A DNA stretch of 64,000 nucleotides from Magnetococcales bacterium (lineage in GTDB: Bacteria > Pseudomonadota > Magnetococcia > Magnetococcales > Magnetaquicoccaceae), in assembly GCA_015231375.1 (NCBI GenBank), contig JADGBT010000005.1, forward strand, positions 2,310-66,309, in the 5' to 3' direction. Made by a program: the position numbers and the translations under genes. Positions 1-8,614 of this stretch are shown piece after piece; position 1 is the first letter of the stretch, and every line of letters starts with the position of its first letter. The notes under the pieces are model-generated. The model searched no databases. It was given only the letters and a program-made list of their open reading frames with translations, and was not told the DNA's origin.

Positions 1-1
1 C

Positions 2-391
2 GGAAAGCGCATTCTGCTGGTCGAAGACGCGGAAGACAATCAACTGCTGATCCGCACCTTCCTCAAGAACACCCCCCATCAGTTGACCATCGCCAATGAT
101 GGGGAAGAGGCGGTACAACGGGTACGTGAACAGCCTTTTGATCTGATATTCATGGACATACAGATGCCCATCATGGACGGTTACACCGCCACCCGCCAAA
201 TCCGTCAATGGGAACACGCCACCGGACGCGCCCCTCTGCCCATTCTGGCCTTGACCGCCCACGCCCTGGAAGGCGAATCCGAACGCAGTCGCGAGGCCGG
301 ATGTGATCTGTACCTAAGCAAGCCCATCAAGAAACAACGGCTGCTGGAGGTGATTGAAACCGTTTCTTCCGGGATCCCGATCCGCTCCTGA
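2..391 (+). CDS. Response-regulator receiver domain, C-terminal part of a (hybrid) signalling protein; cut by window edge
   Basis: The reading frame is open from the first bases of the window and ends at a TGA at 389-391, so only the C-terminal part of the gene is here. It is a near-complete CheY-like receiver domain: an acidic pair in LVEDAEDN near the start, the phospho-acceptor Asp in LIFMDIQMPIMDG, the conserved Thr in ALTAH and the Lys in LSKPIKK. Nothing follows the domain, so this is either the terminal REC of a hybrid histidine kinase or a stand-alone regulator; the missing 5' part decides. The spacing and style (IQMPIMDGYTATRQIR) are typical of terminal REC domains of hybrid kinases. 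There is no direct link to the magnetosome genes downstream beyond proximity and shared strand. Confidence 0.85.
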   Translation, partial: GKRILLVEDAEDNQLLIRTFLKNTPHQLTIANDGEEAVQRVREQPFDLIFMDIQMPIMDGYTATRQIRQWEHATGRAPLPILALTAHALEGESERSREAGCDLYLSKPIKKQRLLEVIETVSSGIPIRS

Positions 392-534
392 CCGGCAGGC
401 CTGCAACGCCCCCCTGAAAAACAGTCAAAAAAGGGACCGATCGGCCTGAACTCTTCGACACGCGCGACGATCCAACCCAAACAGGTCAGGCGGGCGACGG
501 CGGAACGATCCGATCCCAAAGGATGCTCTTTCTC

Positions 535-563
535 TTGACTTTCCATCAGCCGACAGGTCTTTA
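535..563 (+). promoter_or_regulatory. Possible sigma70-type promoter upstream of the DUF2202-mamXZH genes
   Basis: TTGACT at 535-540 is a good -35 match. With 17 bases of spacing there is only a weak -10 (TCTTTA, 558-563); a better TTTAAT lies at 560-565 with a spacing of 19. It sits about 75 bases before the DUF2202 start and could drive the whole plus-strand set. The call rests on motif resemblance alone. Confidence 0.3.
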
Positions 564-639
564 ATAGGGATCCTGTCCAGATTGTACCAAACCCGCAAAG
601 AAGACAGAAAATGCCGCAAACCCCCTACGGAGTGGCCCC

Positions 640-1476
640 ATGAATCAAAGCCGATCCTCTTGCGCTGGCTCATCTTGCATGATGCGTTGCCAGAGCAAAC
701 CGCAGCATCCTGACGAGGATGGTGTGGAAACGTGTGAATTCTCCGGCAACGAACCCACGCTTCAGAAGCGGTTGTTGTTCTGGTTGGGTGGGCTGGCCGG
801 GGTGTCCATTGTCATTGTTCTGATCACCCTCTATCAGACGGACCACTTCTCACCCCATCATGGCACTGGGCACGGCGACTCGATCTCCACGTTGTCCGGA
901 GGTCATGCGACCCCTGTCGTGGCGCAATACTCAAGCGGACCACTGACACCCAACGAAGCCAGAGCCATTCTGTTCATGCGAGAAGAAGAGAAACTGGCCC
1001 GGGATCTCTATCAGGAGATGCATCGTGTGTGGGGGGTCTCCCTGTTTGTCAGCATTTCCCGTGCGGAACAACGCCATATGGATGCGGTGGGACAGCTCAT
1101 CCAGCGTTACGGCCTGTCCGACCCGGCAGAACAGAACATTCAAGGATCCTTTGTCGATGCCCATCTGACATCCCTGTATCAACAACGGCTGCAACAGGGA
1201 CAACGCTCCGTGATCGATGCCTTGCGGGCCGGGGCACTGATCGAAGAGACGGATATCCTCGATCTTGAAAACGCCATCCAGGAAACGGACAAACCGGATA
1301 TCATTCAGGTCTACTCACTCATTCAACGCGGCTCTTTCAACCATCTGCGCGCCTTTGCCCACAGCCTGGAATTGCAAGGCGTGCCGTATGTGCCTGTCAG
1401 ACTGTCCGCGCAGTCGTTCGACACGATTCTGCACAGCCCCATGGACACGGGTTTCACCCGGAATCAGAATCAGTAA
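640..1476 (+). CDS. Membrane-anchored ferritin-like DUF2202 protein
   Basis: 278 residues. Residues about 1-42 are polar with four Cys (8, 13, 17, 32), residues 43-65 form one transmembrane segment, and the rest is a DUF2202 domain of the ferritin-like four-helix type. Candidate metal ligands are the Glu residues in EEEKLARDLY (115-124), Glu143 and His146 in AEQRHMDAV, the acidic IEETDILDLE stretch near 201-210, and His235 in SFNHLRAF. The start is supported by ACGGAG about 8 bases upstream. DUF2202 proteins are of unknown function but look like di-iron carboxylate proteins. Here the gene lies 158 bases upstream of mamX on the same strand, so a role in iron handling or redox linked to magnetosomes is a reasonable inference, not shown. 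The family assignment is by motif recognition. Confidence 0.8.
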   Translation: MNQSRSSCAGSSCMMRCQSKPQHPDEDGVETCEFSGNEPTLQKRLLFWLGGLAGVSIVIVLITLYQTDHFSPHHGTGHGDSISTLSGGHATPVVAQYSSGPLTPNEARAILFMREEEKLARDLYQEMHRVWGVSLFVSISRAEQRHMDAVGQLIQRYGLSDPAEQNIQGSFVDAHLTSLYQQRLQQGQRSVIDALRAGALIEETDILDLENAIQETDKPDIIQVYSLIQRGSFNHLRAFAHSLELQGVPYVPVRLSAQSFDTILHSPMDTGFTRNQNQ

Positions 1477-1634
1477 CGACATGAAACCGCTTGACATTCC
1501 ACACCAGAAAACGGATCCTTCCTTCACAAATGTAAAACCAGCCACCCACAGGGCACTCCTCTCTTGAAACCGTTCCCACAGAAAAGACAGGCCGGTCAAG
1601 TCGAGCCACCAACCCCATCCGGATATTTGGGGCC

Positions 1635-2609
1635 ATGAAACAACTGCAATGGTTCATGGCCATCAGCATTGCCTTCAGTCTGGTACTCTTCTTCTTGTCC
1701 GTTTTCGCGGAAGATCCCTGGGAGGATCACGTTTACAACAAGGCTCCGCCCATCGCGGCTGGCATGTCGGCCCCCCATCTGGACGGTCGCGAACGCATGA
1801 CCTGTTCCAGTTGCCATGAGATCATCGCCAGCCATCCGAACAGTGGCCTCTCCTCCACGCCGCCTCTTGTGGATGGCACGCCCGCTGTCGCCTCGCATCA
1901 AGATGGGCGGGATCAAATGCCGTGCGCCAATTGCCATCGCATCCTGCCCAACGACGCTCCATCCACGCCGCCCGCCCCCGGGTCGCTCTCCCCTCCAGCC
2001 ATGACGGCTCCGGGGAATCCCGCCACACCCCTGCCCGCCCCCGGGTCGCTCTCCTCTCCGGCCATGACGGCTCCGGTGGGTACCCCACCCACGGCCATGA
2101 CAGCTCCGGGGGGTACCCCACCCACGGCCATCATGCCCGATGTCGTCCAGACCATGATGCCCACGGCCATGCCCACCGTCACGCGGGAGACGCCCGCCAG
2201 CAGGAACGTGGCCATGGCCTCGACACCTCCCCGGACCCCTGCCGCCGCCACGCTGGATCCGGAATGGCACGAACGCTTCATGCCCACCCGTTTTCAGGGC
2301 AAAATCGTGCGGATCGTCGAAAACTCGGTCCAATCCGGCCGCGTCAACACCCACATCCTGGTGCATGACGGCATCAACGCAGCGACCTGGATCAACCTGG
2401 CTCCCGACTGGTATCTCAACGCACAAGGCTGTCGCATTGGCATGGGTCTGTTTGTCAAGGGAACGGCCTACAAAGAGACGGGCAGCAAACAAACGGCCCT
2501 GCGCTACGCCAAAAGCTTTTCAGTCAATGGACAGTCTTGCAGCCTGCGCGACAAACATCTGCGCGGCGCCTGGACAGGCAACGGCTTGAAGGATCAGGAC
2601 GAAGAATGA
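1635..2609 (+). CDS. mamX: MamX, magnetosome magnetochrome (c-type cytochrome) protein
   Basis: 324 residues. An N-terminal membrane anchor or signal segment (about 6-25) is followed by two magnetochrome-type haem c sites, CSSCH at 57-61 and CANCH at 97-101. Each is preceded by the characteristic H-x-DGR(E/D)-x-M context. Residues about 107-205 are a Pro/Thr/Ala-rich linker with internal repeats. Residues about 207-324 form the conserved MamX C-terminal domain (GKIVRIVENS, THILVHDG, APDWYLNAQGC, VKGTA). In magnetotactic alphaproteobacteria MamX works with MamZ and an FtsZ-like protein, probably balancing Fe(II)/Fe(III) for magnetite formation. The stop overlaps the mamZ start by ATGA, so the two are translationally coupled. 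The linker makes it longer than the MamX proteins I recall (about 270 residues). mamY and ftsZm are not seen beside it. Confidence 0.9.
   Translation: MKQLQWFMAISIAFSLVLFFLSVFAEDPWEDHVYNKAPPIAAGMSAPHLDGRERMTCSSCHEIIASHPNSGLSSTPPLVDGTPAVASHQDGRDQMPCANCHRILPNDAPSTPPAPGSLSPPAMTAPGNPATPLPAPGSLSSPAMTAPVGTPPTAMTAPGGTPPTAIMPDVVQTMMPTAMPTVTRETPASRNVAMASTPPRTPAAATLDPEWHERFMPTRFQGKIVRIVENSVQSGRVNTHILVHDGINAATWINLAPDWYLNAQGCRIGMGLFVKGTAYKETGSKQTALRYAKSFSVNGQSCSLRDKHLRGAWTGNGLKDQDEE
1970..2131 (+). repeat. Direct repeats encoding the Pro-rich linker of MamX
   Basis: A 43-base unit starting GCCCGCCCCCGGGTCGCTCT occurs at 1970 and again at 2033 (period 63). A second unit starting GGGTACCCCACCCACGGCCA occurs at 2078 and 2111 (period 33). 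Together they encode APGSLSxPAMTAP and GTPPTAMTAP repeats. Both periods are multiples of three, so unit gain or loss keeps the frame. Confidence 0.9.
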
Positions 2610-4546
2610 CCCCTCCCCACGAAGCGACGATTCGCGCCAAAAGCCGAACAGATCGCAACAATACGCTTTATCTGCTGTCGAGTCTCAGCACGCTGATCAT
2701 CGCGCTGGCGGTCGGTCTGCAACCCCTCTATCTGGATGACGCGTTGCTCATTCCTTATGAAGAGAGCGGCGTGATCAACTCCCATCTGGTGGTGGTCACG
2801 GAAATCATCAGCCTGTTGACGATTGGATACATTGAATTCATTCAAAAAAGAATCGGCAACGGGGTGCTGTTGTTTCTTGGATTCCTGCTGGCCGGCATCG
2901 GGGCCAGTCTGGCCCCCTTGAGCCATGAAACCCATGCCGCTCTGGGATTGAACGGTCTGGTTTTTTATTATCTCATGCGCATTCTGATCTCTCTGGGCGC
3001 CAACACAGCGCAACTGGAAATTTCCACGCTGATCGGAAGATCTTCGATCTCAGACCGCTCACCCGGCATGATGCTCAACACGATCATCATGCTGGTGCTC
3101 GGCGGATCGGTCATTTTCGCCATTCTCATGCAAATTCCGCACGATGCCGGAACCGTCTATTCGGTCATGATCCTGATGGCCCTGATCTCGATCGCGGGCG
3201 CCTGGATCATCAAACAGAAATTGATCCCGCACCAACCACAAGAGTGGACAGCCCACCCTTCCGGCGGTGACGACGCCCTGACCCTGATCGCGCGCGACCC
3301 GCGTCTGCAATTGAGTCTGGCCGCCACCTTTTTTGTCCGGGCCGACATGATCGTGCTCAGTCTGTTTCTGTCCATGTGGCACATCTCGATTGCGGATCTG
3401 GTCGGGGTGAGCCGTGTGTATGCCACCGCCCATGCCGCTGCCCTGATCGGCATGGTTGGAATGGTGTTGCTGATCTCCATTCCGGTCTGGAAACAGTTCA
3501 TGGAAGCGCACAGTCGGGTCACCGCCATCGGAGCGAGCCTGTGCATTTCCGGAGTGGGTTTCCTGCTGATGAGTCTGGTGGTCAATCCCTTCGATTGGTC
3601 CATCTGCGTGCCCTTGGCCATCATCGGCTTTGGAGCGGCCGGCAGTCTGACCGCACCCAAGATCTTGACCCTCGAACTGTTCCCCGCACCACTGTTGAGC
3701 GCTGTTCAGGGGATTTTCTCCCTGGTGGGCAGTCTCGGCGTGATCGTCCTGGTGCAAAGCGGCGGATACTTTTTCGACGCCGTGGGACCACGGTCGCCGT
3801 TCGTACTGATCGGAACCGGCAATTTCCTGCTCCTGATCTACGCCGTCTGGCTGATTCACGGCAGCATGACCGAAAACGCCCAACATGTCCTGCTCGCCAA
3901 AGGCCGCAACCGGCTTGATCTCAAACCGCTCATCTGGATGCTCTCCACGTTGCCCATCCTGTGGCTCCTGGGACGGGTGTTGCTCAGTGGTTATGTGCCG
4001 GGAAGCTCCGTGGGACAGATGCCGGTAGGATTCATCAACCGCTATCTCGGGGACTGGGCGTTCAATTTCCTGCTGATTTCTCTCTCCTTGCGTCCCATCA
4101 GCGAGTTGACCGGCATCAAGCAGTTCGGCCAGTACCGCAGAATGATCGGCTTGTATGCCTTCTTCTACGCGACCTTGCATGTCGTAACCTTCGTCTGGCT
4201 GGAATGGAACCTGAAATGGAACGACATCGTGGCCGATGTCTACAAAAGAGAGTTCACCCTGCTGGGCCTCGCCGCCTATGCCCTGTTGATCGTGCTGGCG
4301 GCAACCTCCACCCACAACGCCATACGGAAACTGGGCATCAAGCGATGGAAACAGATCCATCAAATGACCTTCATAATCAACATTCTGGTGGCCTTCCATT
4401 TCATCTTCGCGTCCACGCATGACAACGGAGAGCCGTATGTCTATCTGATTCTGGTGATGCTGCTGCTCTGGTATCGGTTCCAGCACTACCTGAACGGCTC
4501 ACCCCACACAGTCCGCCGCAAAGACCACACATCAGCCCGGCCATGA
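2606..4546 (+). CDS. mamZ: MamZ, major-facilitator / ferric-reductase-like fusion
   Basis: 646 residues from the ATG that overlaps the mamX stop; an upstream in-frame ATG at 2537 lies inside mamX and is rejected. Residues about 18-430 are a twelve-helix-like MFS domain. Residues about 440-630 are a YedZ/ferric-reductase-like membrane domain with candidate haem-ligand histidines His525 (YATLHVV), His570, His585 (KQIHQM) and His598 (VAFHF). This domain order is the hallmark of MamZ in mamXY-type magnetosome clusters. It is believed to act with MamX and MamH in iron uptake and redox control at the magnetosome membrane. The next gene, a MamH-like transporter, starts 35 bases downstream. The length is as expected for the family. 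Confidence 0.93.
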   Translation: MTPPHEATIRAKSRTDRNNTLYLLSSLSTLIIALAVGLQPLYLDDALLIPYEESGVINSHLVVVTEIISLLTIGYIEFIQKRIGNGVLLFLGFLLAGIGASLAPLSHETHAALGLNGLVFYYLMRILISLGANTAQLEISTLIGRSSISDRSPGMMLNTIIMLVLGGSVIFAILMQIPHDAGTVYSVMILMALISIAGAWIIKQKLIPHQPQEWTAHPSGGDDALTLIARDPRLQLSLAATFFVRADMIVLSLFLSMWHISIADLVGVSRVYATAHAAALIGMVGMVLLISIPVWKQFMEAHSRVTAIGASLCISGVGFLLMSLVVNPFDWSICVPLAIIGFGAAGSLTAPKILTLELFPAPLLSAVQGIFSLVGSLGVIVLVQSGGYFFDAVGPRSPFVLIGTGNFLLLIYAVWLIHGSMTENAQHVLLAKGRNRLDLKPLIWMLSTLPILWLLGRVLLSGYVPGSSVGQMPVGFINRYLGDWAFNFLLISLSLRPISELTGIKQFGQYRRMIGLYAFFYATLHVVTFVWLEWNLKWNDIVADVYKREFTLLGLAAYALLIVLAATSTHNAIRKLGIKRWKQIHQMTFIINILVAFHFIFASTHDNGEPYVYLILVMLLLWYRFQHYLNGSPHTVRRKDHTSARP

Positions 4547-4581
4547 TCACACACCATCCCGCTCCGTAAAGAACAGGAATC

Positions 4582-5910
4582 ATGCTGACCGCTCATCAAC
4601 ACACTCAACTGCGACGGTTGCGCTGGACCGGATTTGTCGTGGTCGGTGTGGCGTACATGCTGTCGTTCTTCCACCGTTATGCCCCTGCGACGCTTTCCAG
4701 CGATCTGCAACTGGCGTTTCAGGCCAATGGCGTCTCACTGGGCGGATTGGCGGCGACCTATTTCTATGTTTACATGGTGATGCAGATTCCGACCGGAATC
4801 CTCGTGGACACCGTGGGACCACGCCACGTCGTGGCGATGGGAGGCGTGATCGCGGCAACAGGTTCCTGGATCTTCGGCATGGCGGATACCCTCTCCACCG
4901 CGATCACCGGTCGATTGCTGATCGGGCTGGGTGTCTCCGTGACCTTCATCGCCTTGCTCAAGCTGAATGCCGTATGGTTCCACGACCGCCATTTTGCGAC
5001 CATCACCGGCGCCACCATTCTGCTCGGCAATCTGGGAGCGCTGCTGGCCGCCGCACCGCTGACCTGGGTACTGGATCACCTCTCCTGGCGTGAAGTCTTT
5101 GTCATGCTGGCCGGATTTTCTTGGCTGATGGCCCTGCTGGCGTGGTGGTTGGTGCGGGATCATCCGGGAACAATCGGTCTGCCCAGCTTGCGCGAGTTGG
5201 ATGGACAATCTGCCCATCCGCCCCATCCGGGACACTGGTACACCGGACTGAAAATCGTATTGAGAAATCGCGCCACCTGGCCGGGCCTGTGGGTGAACAT
5301 GGGCATGGCCGGTTCCTTGTTCGCGTTCGGGGGGTTGTGGGCCGTGCCGTTTCTGCGCGACGCCCATGGCCTGGACCGGGCCGCAGCCACCGATCGCACC
5401 TCTTTCTTGTTGCTTGGATTTTCCATCGGCGCTTTTTTTGTCGGCACGATCTCGGACCGCATCGGCCAGCGCAAACCCGTGATGATGGCCGGTGGTCTGG
5501 CCTATTGTCTGTGCTGGCTGACACTGCTGGGGGGGATGACGATGCAAGGCGCCATCGGCCACTTCTTCTTCTTTGTGATGGGATTGTGCGCCTCCAGCTT
5601 CACCTTGAGCTGGTCATGCGCCAAAGAGGTCAATGCCCATGCGCTCTCCGGCATGGCCACCAGCGTGGTCAACATCGGCGCGTTCCTGGGCACGGCCATC
5701 TTGCAACCGGCGGTGGGATGGGCCATCGATCAGGCCCGCACGGGCGCGACGGAGCGCGCACCCGCAGCGACGGAATATCAGGCGGGCATCGCCATTCTGT
5801 TGAGTTTCTCCCTCATGGGACTGATCGCGACGGGGTTCATACGCGAGACCTGTTGCCGCTCTCTCTTTGAACCGGAGGAATCGAAGAATGAAACGTCGCG
5901 CCAGAGCTAA
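4582..5910 (+). CDS. mamH-like: MamH-like major-facilitator transporter
   Basis: 442 residues with about twelve predicted membrane segments and MFS signatures (GILVDTVGPRHVV between helices 2 and 3; GTISDRIGQRKPVM mid-protein). The N-terminus, with YMLSFFHRYAPATLSSDL, matches the style of MamH and of the MFS half of MamZ. AGGA lies about 7 bases before the ATG. In magnetotactic bacteria MamH-type transporters are thought to move iron into magnetosomes, and their function overlaps with that of MamZ. The position right after mamX-mamZ makes a magnetosome role likely. Whether it is the orthologue of MamH itself or the extra MamH-like paralogue of mamXY clusters needs phylogeny. The last codons overlap a possible small basic ORF. 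Confidence 0.85.
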   Translation: MLTAHQHTQLRRLRWTGFVVVGVAYMLSFFHRYAPATLSSDLQLAFQANGVSLGGLAATYFYVYMVMQIPTGILVDTVGPRHVVAMGGVIAATGSWIFGMADTLSTAITGRLLIGLGVSVTFIALLKLNAVWFHDRHFATITGATILLGNLGALLAAAPLTWVLDHLSWREVFVMLAGFSWLMALLAWWLVRDHPGTIGLPSLRELDGQSAHPPHPGHWYTGLKIVLRNRATWPGLWVNMGMAGSLFAFGGLWAVPFLRDAHGLDRAAATDRTSFLLLGFSIGAFFVGTISDRIGQRKPVMMAGGLAYCLCWLTLLGGMTMQGAIGHFFFFVMGLCASSFTLSWSCAKEVNAHALSGMATSVVNIGAFLGTAILQPAVGWAIDQARTGATERAPAATEYQAGIAILLSFSLMGLIATGFIRETCCRSLFEPEESKNETSRQS

Positions 5911-6109
5911 AAAACGACGGCAAGACCTCCTCGCGCGCAAAACAAACCGGTTCATGATTCAAAATCCCCACCACTCCCCAAACAGGAGCGTCCCATCCCA
6001 ACGGCGAATCATGAACCAGCCTGACATCCTCGACCATCATGCGCGCGCCGCATCTACGGCTTGCGCTCCGACTCCCCCTCGTGGGTGTGGATCACCTGTC
6101 CGCGACTGA
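5888..6109 (+). CDS. Possible small, very basic protein overlapping the 3' end of the mamH-like gene
   Basis: 73 codons. The start overlaps the last 23 bases of the mamH-like gene in another frame and is preceded by GGAGG about 9 bases upstream, which is a good ribosome-binding site. The N-terminus is strongly basic (MKRRARAKKRRQD). The 3' end runs 56 bases into the convergent DUF3124 gene. No family is recognised. The ribosome-binding site and the coupling position favour translation. The lack of a recognisable fold and the convergent overlap argue against it, so it may be a chance ORF. Confidence 0.25.
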   Translation: MKRRARAKKRRQDLLARKTNRFMIQNPHHSPNRSVPSQRRIMNQPDILDHHARAASTACAPTPPRGCGSPVRD

Positions 6110-6581
6110 CAAAGGATTGGGCCTGAGTGCCCCAGTGATAAATCTGCACCGTTTCTAAAATCGGCTGATTGATGGGACGTTCCGCCTTCCAGGTCACGAC
6201 GAAATTGGCCCCCGACCCCCCTTCGCGCTCCTTGTACTCCACGAAAAATTCCATAGTTCCCATGGGTTGCAATTTCTTCGGCGCGGCGAGATGTTCCCGC
6301 AACACCCGTCCATGGGTGTCGTAATACTGGACGGACGTGAGGATCAACGGATATTTCGGATCGGTATTGCGCACGCTCAACATCGAAGAGAGCAGAATTT
6401 CGGAAGGCTTGCCATTGTCGTTGAGGTTGCCATGCATCACCGAAGAGTAAACCGGTACATAGACGGATTCGCCTTTGCTCATCGGGGGCGCCTCCTGCGC
6501 GTCAACCTCCCCGGAGATCATCCAACATCCCACAACCAGACAGGGAATGCCCACGCGGAAGAAACGACGCAAACGGTTCAT
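6054..6581 (-). CDS. DUF3124 exported protein
   Basis: 175 residues with a signal peptide (about 1-29, ending near VDAQE) and a DUF3124 domain: [36 protein letters not shown], the [14 protein letters not shown] block and [10 protein letters not shown]. The function of the family is not known; it is probably periplasmic. The start codon overlaps the stop of the upstream Kef-type antiporter gene by ATGA, so it is the last gene of that operon. The 3' end faces the magnetosome genes. Confidence 0.85.
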   Translation of the reverse strand: MNRLRRFFRVGIPCLVVGCWMISGEVDAQEAPPMSKGESVYVPVYSSVMHGNLNDNGKPSEILLSSMLSVRNTDPKYPLILTSVQYYDTHGRVLREHLAAPKKLQPMGTMEFFVEYKEREGGSGANFVVTWKAERPINQPILETVQIYHWGTQAQSFVSRGQVIHTHEGESERKP

Positions 6582-8560
6582 GACTCGACTCCTTGCTCGG
6601 ATAGGGGTTCAGCCAATCGACAAAAGATCCCTCGGGCCTCGGTCGCACCGATGATGGCCACCAGATCCCCGGAATGCAAACAGAAATCCGGACCCGGATT
6701 GTTGTGCGGCACGCCATGACGCCAGACGCACAAAATCGACACCCCGCTGTTCTTGCGCACATCGATCGCGCCGATGGTACGGCTCTCCAACGATGAACCG
6801 GCCTGGACCGCCACCCACTCCAGATCGAACAGGCTCTCGGCAGCCCGCAGATGCTCCAGGGAGCGGACCACCCCCTCCTCCTCGCCCAAAGCCGCGTAAA
6901 TCTCCCGACGCGAATTCCACGCCAGACGGTGAATGGCCGTAGGCGGCATGCCCATCAGCACCATGGCGTGACGGGCCATTTCCAGACCGGCTTCCAGATG
7001 AGGCCAGACCACATCCGGGGCCTTGAGTTTTCGCACCTCTTCGATATGCTCTAATCCGGTCACCCGGGTCAGCACCTCCACGGCAGGATGAATCTCCCTG
7101 GCACGGGTGATCACCGCGCACGACGTGACCAGATCCGGAATCGTGACCATCAGCATGCGACACTTCTCGATGCCCGCCGCCCGCAACACCACCTCGCTGG
7201 TGGCGTCCCCGTACAGCACCGGAGCGCCCATGGCCTGGATCCGTTCCAGACGATGCAGATCCATCTCCACCACCAGTCGGGACAATCCGATGCGGCCAAG
7301 CAGATCCGCCACCTGACGACCCACCCGGCCCGCGCCGATGACGATCACGTGTCCCTCGTTGCCTTCGACCGGCAAGGTCACGGTATCGAGGGGTTCCGCC
7401 GCGCTCCGACGACGGGTCAGGGCATACAGTGTGGAGGTCATGCCGGAAACCAGGGGCGTCAGCAGCATGGTGACGATGGTCACGGTCAGAAAGAGGGCAT
7501 AGGCATCCTTGTCGATGGAGCCGCCGGCATGGCCGATCCGGGCCAGCACAAAGGCGAACTCACCGATCTGAAACAGTCCCAATCCCACGGCCCAAGGCAC
7601 CACGTTGCCATAACCGAACAGGCGCGACACCCCAAAAAAGATCGCCCCTTTTCCCAGACCCGCCAACACCACCAGCATGGCCACCAGACCGAAATGATCC
7701 ACCAGATAGGCCGGATCGAGCATCATGCCCACCGACACGAAAAACAGCATGGCGAACAGATCGCGCACCGGGGTGATGTCGCTCAACGCCTGATGGCCGA
7801 AATGGGATCCGGCCAGCACCATGCCAGCGACAAAGGCCCCCAAAGCGAAGGAGAGTCCGGCCAGATAGGTGGCATAACCGACCCCCAGGCCCATGGCCAT
7901 CAAAGAGAGCACGAACATCTCACGGGAGTTCCAACGGGCGATCTGGCGCATCAGCCACGGCAGAAAACGGGTTCCCACCAGCACCATGACCACCAGAAAC
8001 ACCACGGCCTTGAGAGCGGCCTGCCCCAGCACCGAGGCTCCCATATCCGGATGATCCAGTTGTGGCAGGATGATCATCATCGGCACCACGGCCAGATCCT
8101 GGACAATGAGCATGCCGATCATCACGCGGCTGGAGAGGGTGCCCATCCAGCCTTGATTCATCAAGGTTTTGAGGATCACCATGGTGCTGGACAACGAGAC
8201 CATGGCCCCGAACCACAAGGAGACCTGCCAGGAAAGACCCGCCAGACGCCCGAGGCCATATCCCAGCAGCATGCTGGCGATCAATTGCAAGGGCGTGCCC
8301 AGCAGGGCCACCTTGCGCACCGGGCGCAACTCCTTGAACGAAAACTCCAATCCCAACGCGAACAGCAGCAAGGCCACGCCGATTTCGGCCAGCAGTTCGA
8401 TATCGTGAATCTGGGTCACGGTCACGCCGCCGGAATACGGTCCGACCACGATACCCGCCAGAATGTAACCGAGGATCAGGGGTTGCTTGAGCAGATGGGC
8501 GATGCCCCCACCCAACAGCGCCGCCACCACGATGATGACCATATCGGTCGCAATACCCAT
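6578..8560 (-). CDS. Kef-type monovalent cation:proton antiporter (CPA2) with TrkA-N domain
   Basis: 660 residues. The N-terminal about 390 residues are a CPA2 exchanger with about twelve membrane segments ([48 protein letters not shown]). Residues about 400-530 are a TrkA-N/RCK nucleotide-binding domain ([18 protein letters not shown] with a GxGxxG-type loop, followed by an acidic residue in VVEMD). The C-terminus (about 560-650) resembles TrkA-C. Such proteins exchange K+ or Na+ for H+ under NAD(H) or thiol control. GGGAG precedes the ATG. The gene lies 54 bases after cysM on the same strand and is coupled to the DUF3124 gene. It is not assigned to KefB, KefC or YbaL specifically. Confidence 0.92.
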   Translation of the reverse strand: MGIATDMVIIVVAALLGGGIAHLLKQPLILGYILAGIVVGPYSGGVTVTQIHDIELLAEIGVALLLFALGLEFSFKELRPVRKVALLGTPLQLIASMLLGYGLGRLAGLSWQVSLWFGAMVSLSSTMVILKTLMNQGWMGTLSSRVMIGMLIVQDLAVVPMMIILPQLDHPDMGASVLGQAALKAVVFLVVMVLVGTRFLPWLMRQIARWNSREMFVLSLMAMGLGVGYATYLAGLSFALGAFVAGMVLAGSHFGHQALSDITPVRDLFAMLFFVSVGMMLDPAYLVDHFGLVAMLVVLAGLGKGAIFFGVSRLFGYGNVVPWAVGLGLFQIGEFAFVLARIGHAGGSIDKDAYALFLTVTIVTMLLTPLVSGMTSTLYALTRRRSAAEPLDTVTLPVEGNEGHVIVIGAGRVGRQVADLLGRIGLSRLVVEMDLHRLERIQAMGAPVLYGDATSEVVLRAAGIEKCRMLMVTIPDLVTSCAVITRAREIHPAVEVLTRVTGLEHIEEVRKLKAPDVVWPHLEAGLEMARHAMVLMGMPPTAIHRLAWNSRREIYAALGEEEGVVRSLEHLRAAESLFDLEWVAVQAGSSLESRTIGAIDVRKNSGVSILCVWRHGVPHNNPGPDFCLHSGDLVAIIGATEARGIFCRLAEPLSEQGVES

Positions 8561-8614
8561 GACACTCTCCCATCCGACGCGACAACGGCAACCACATCGC
8601 TAGGCAACGAAAAT

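Noticed and set aside
3059-4486. 475-codon minus-strand ORF opposite mamZ
   Set aside because: Composition is Gln/His/Asp-rich shadow of a membrane-protein gene; no family or ribosome-binding site.
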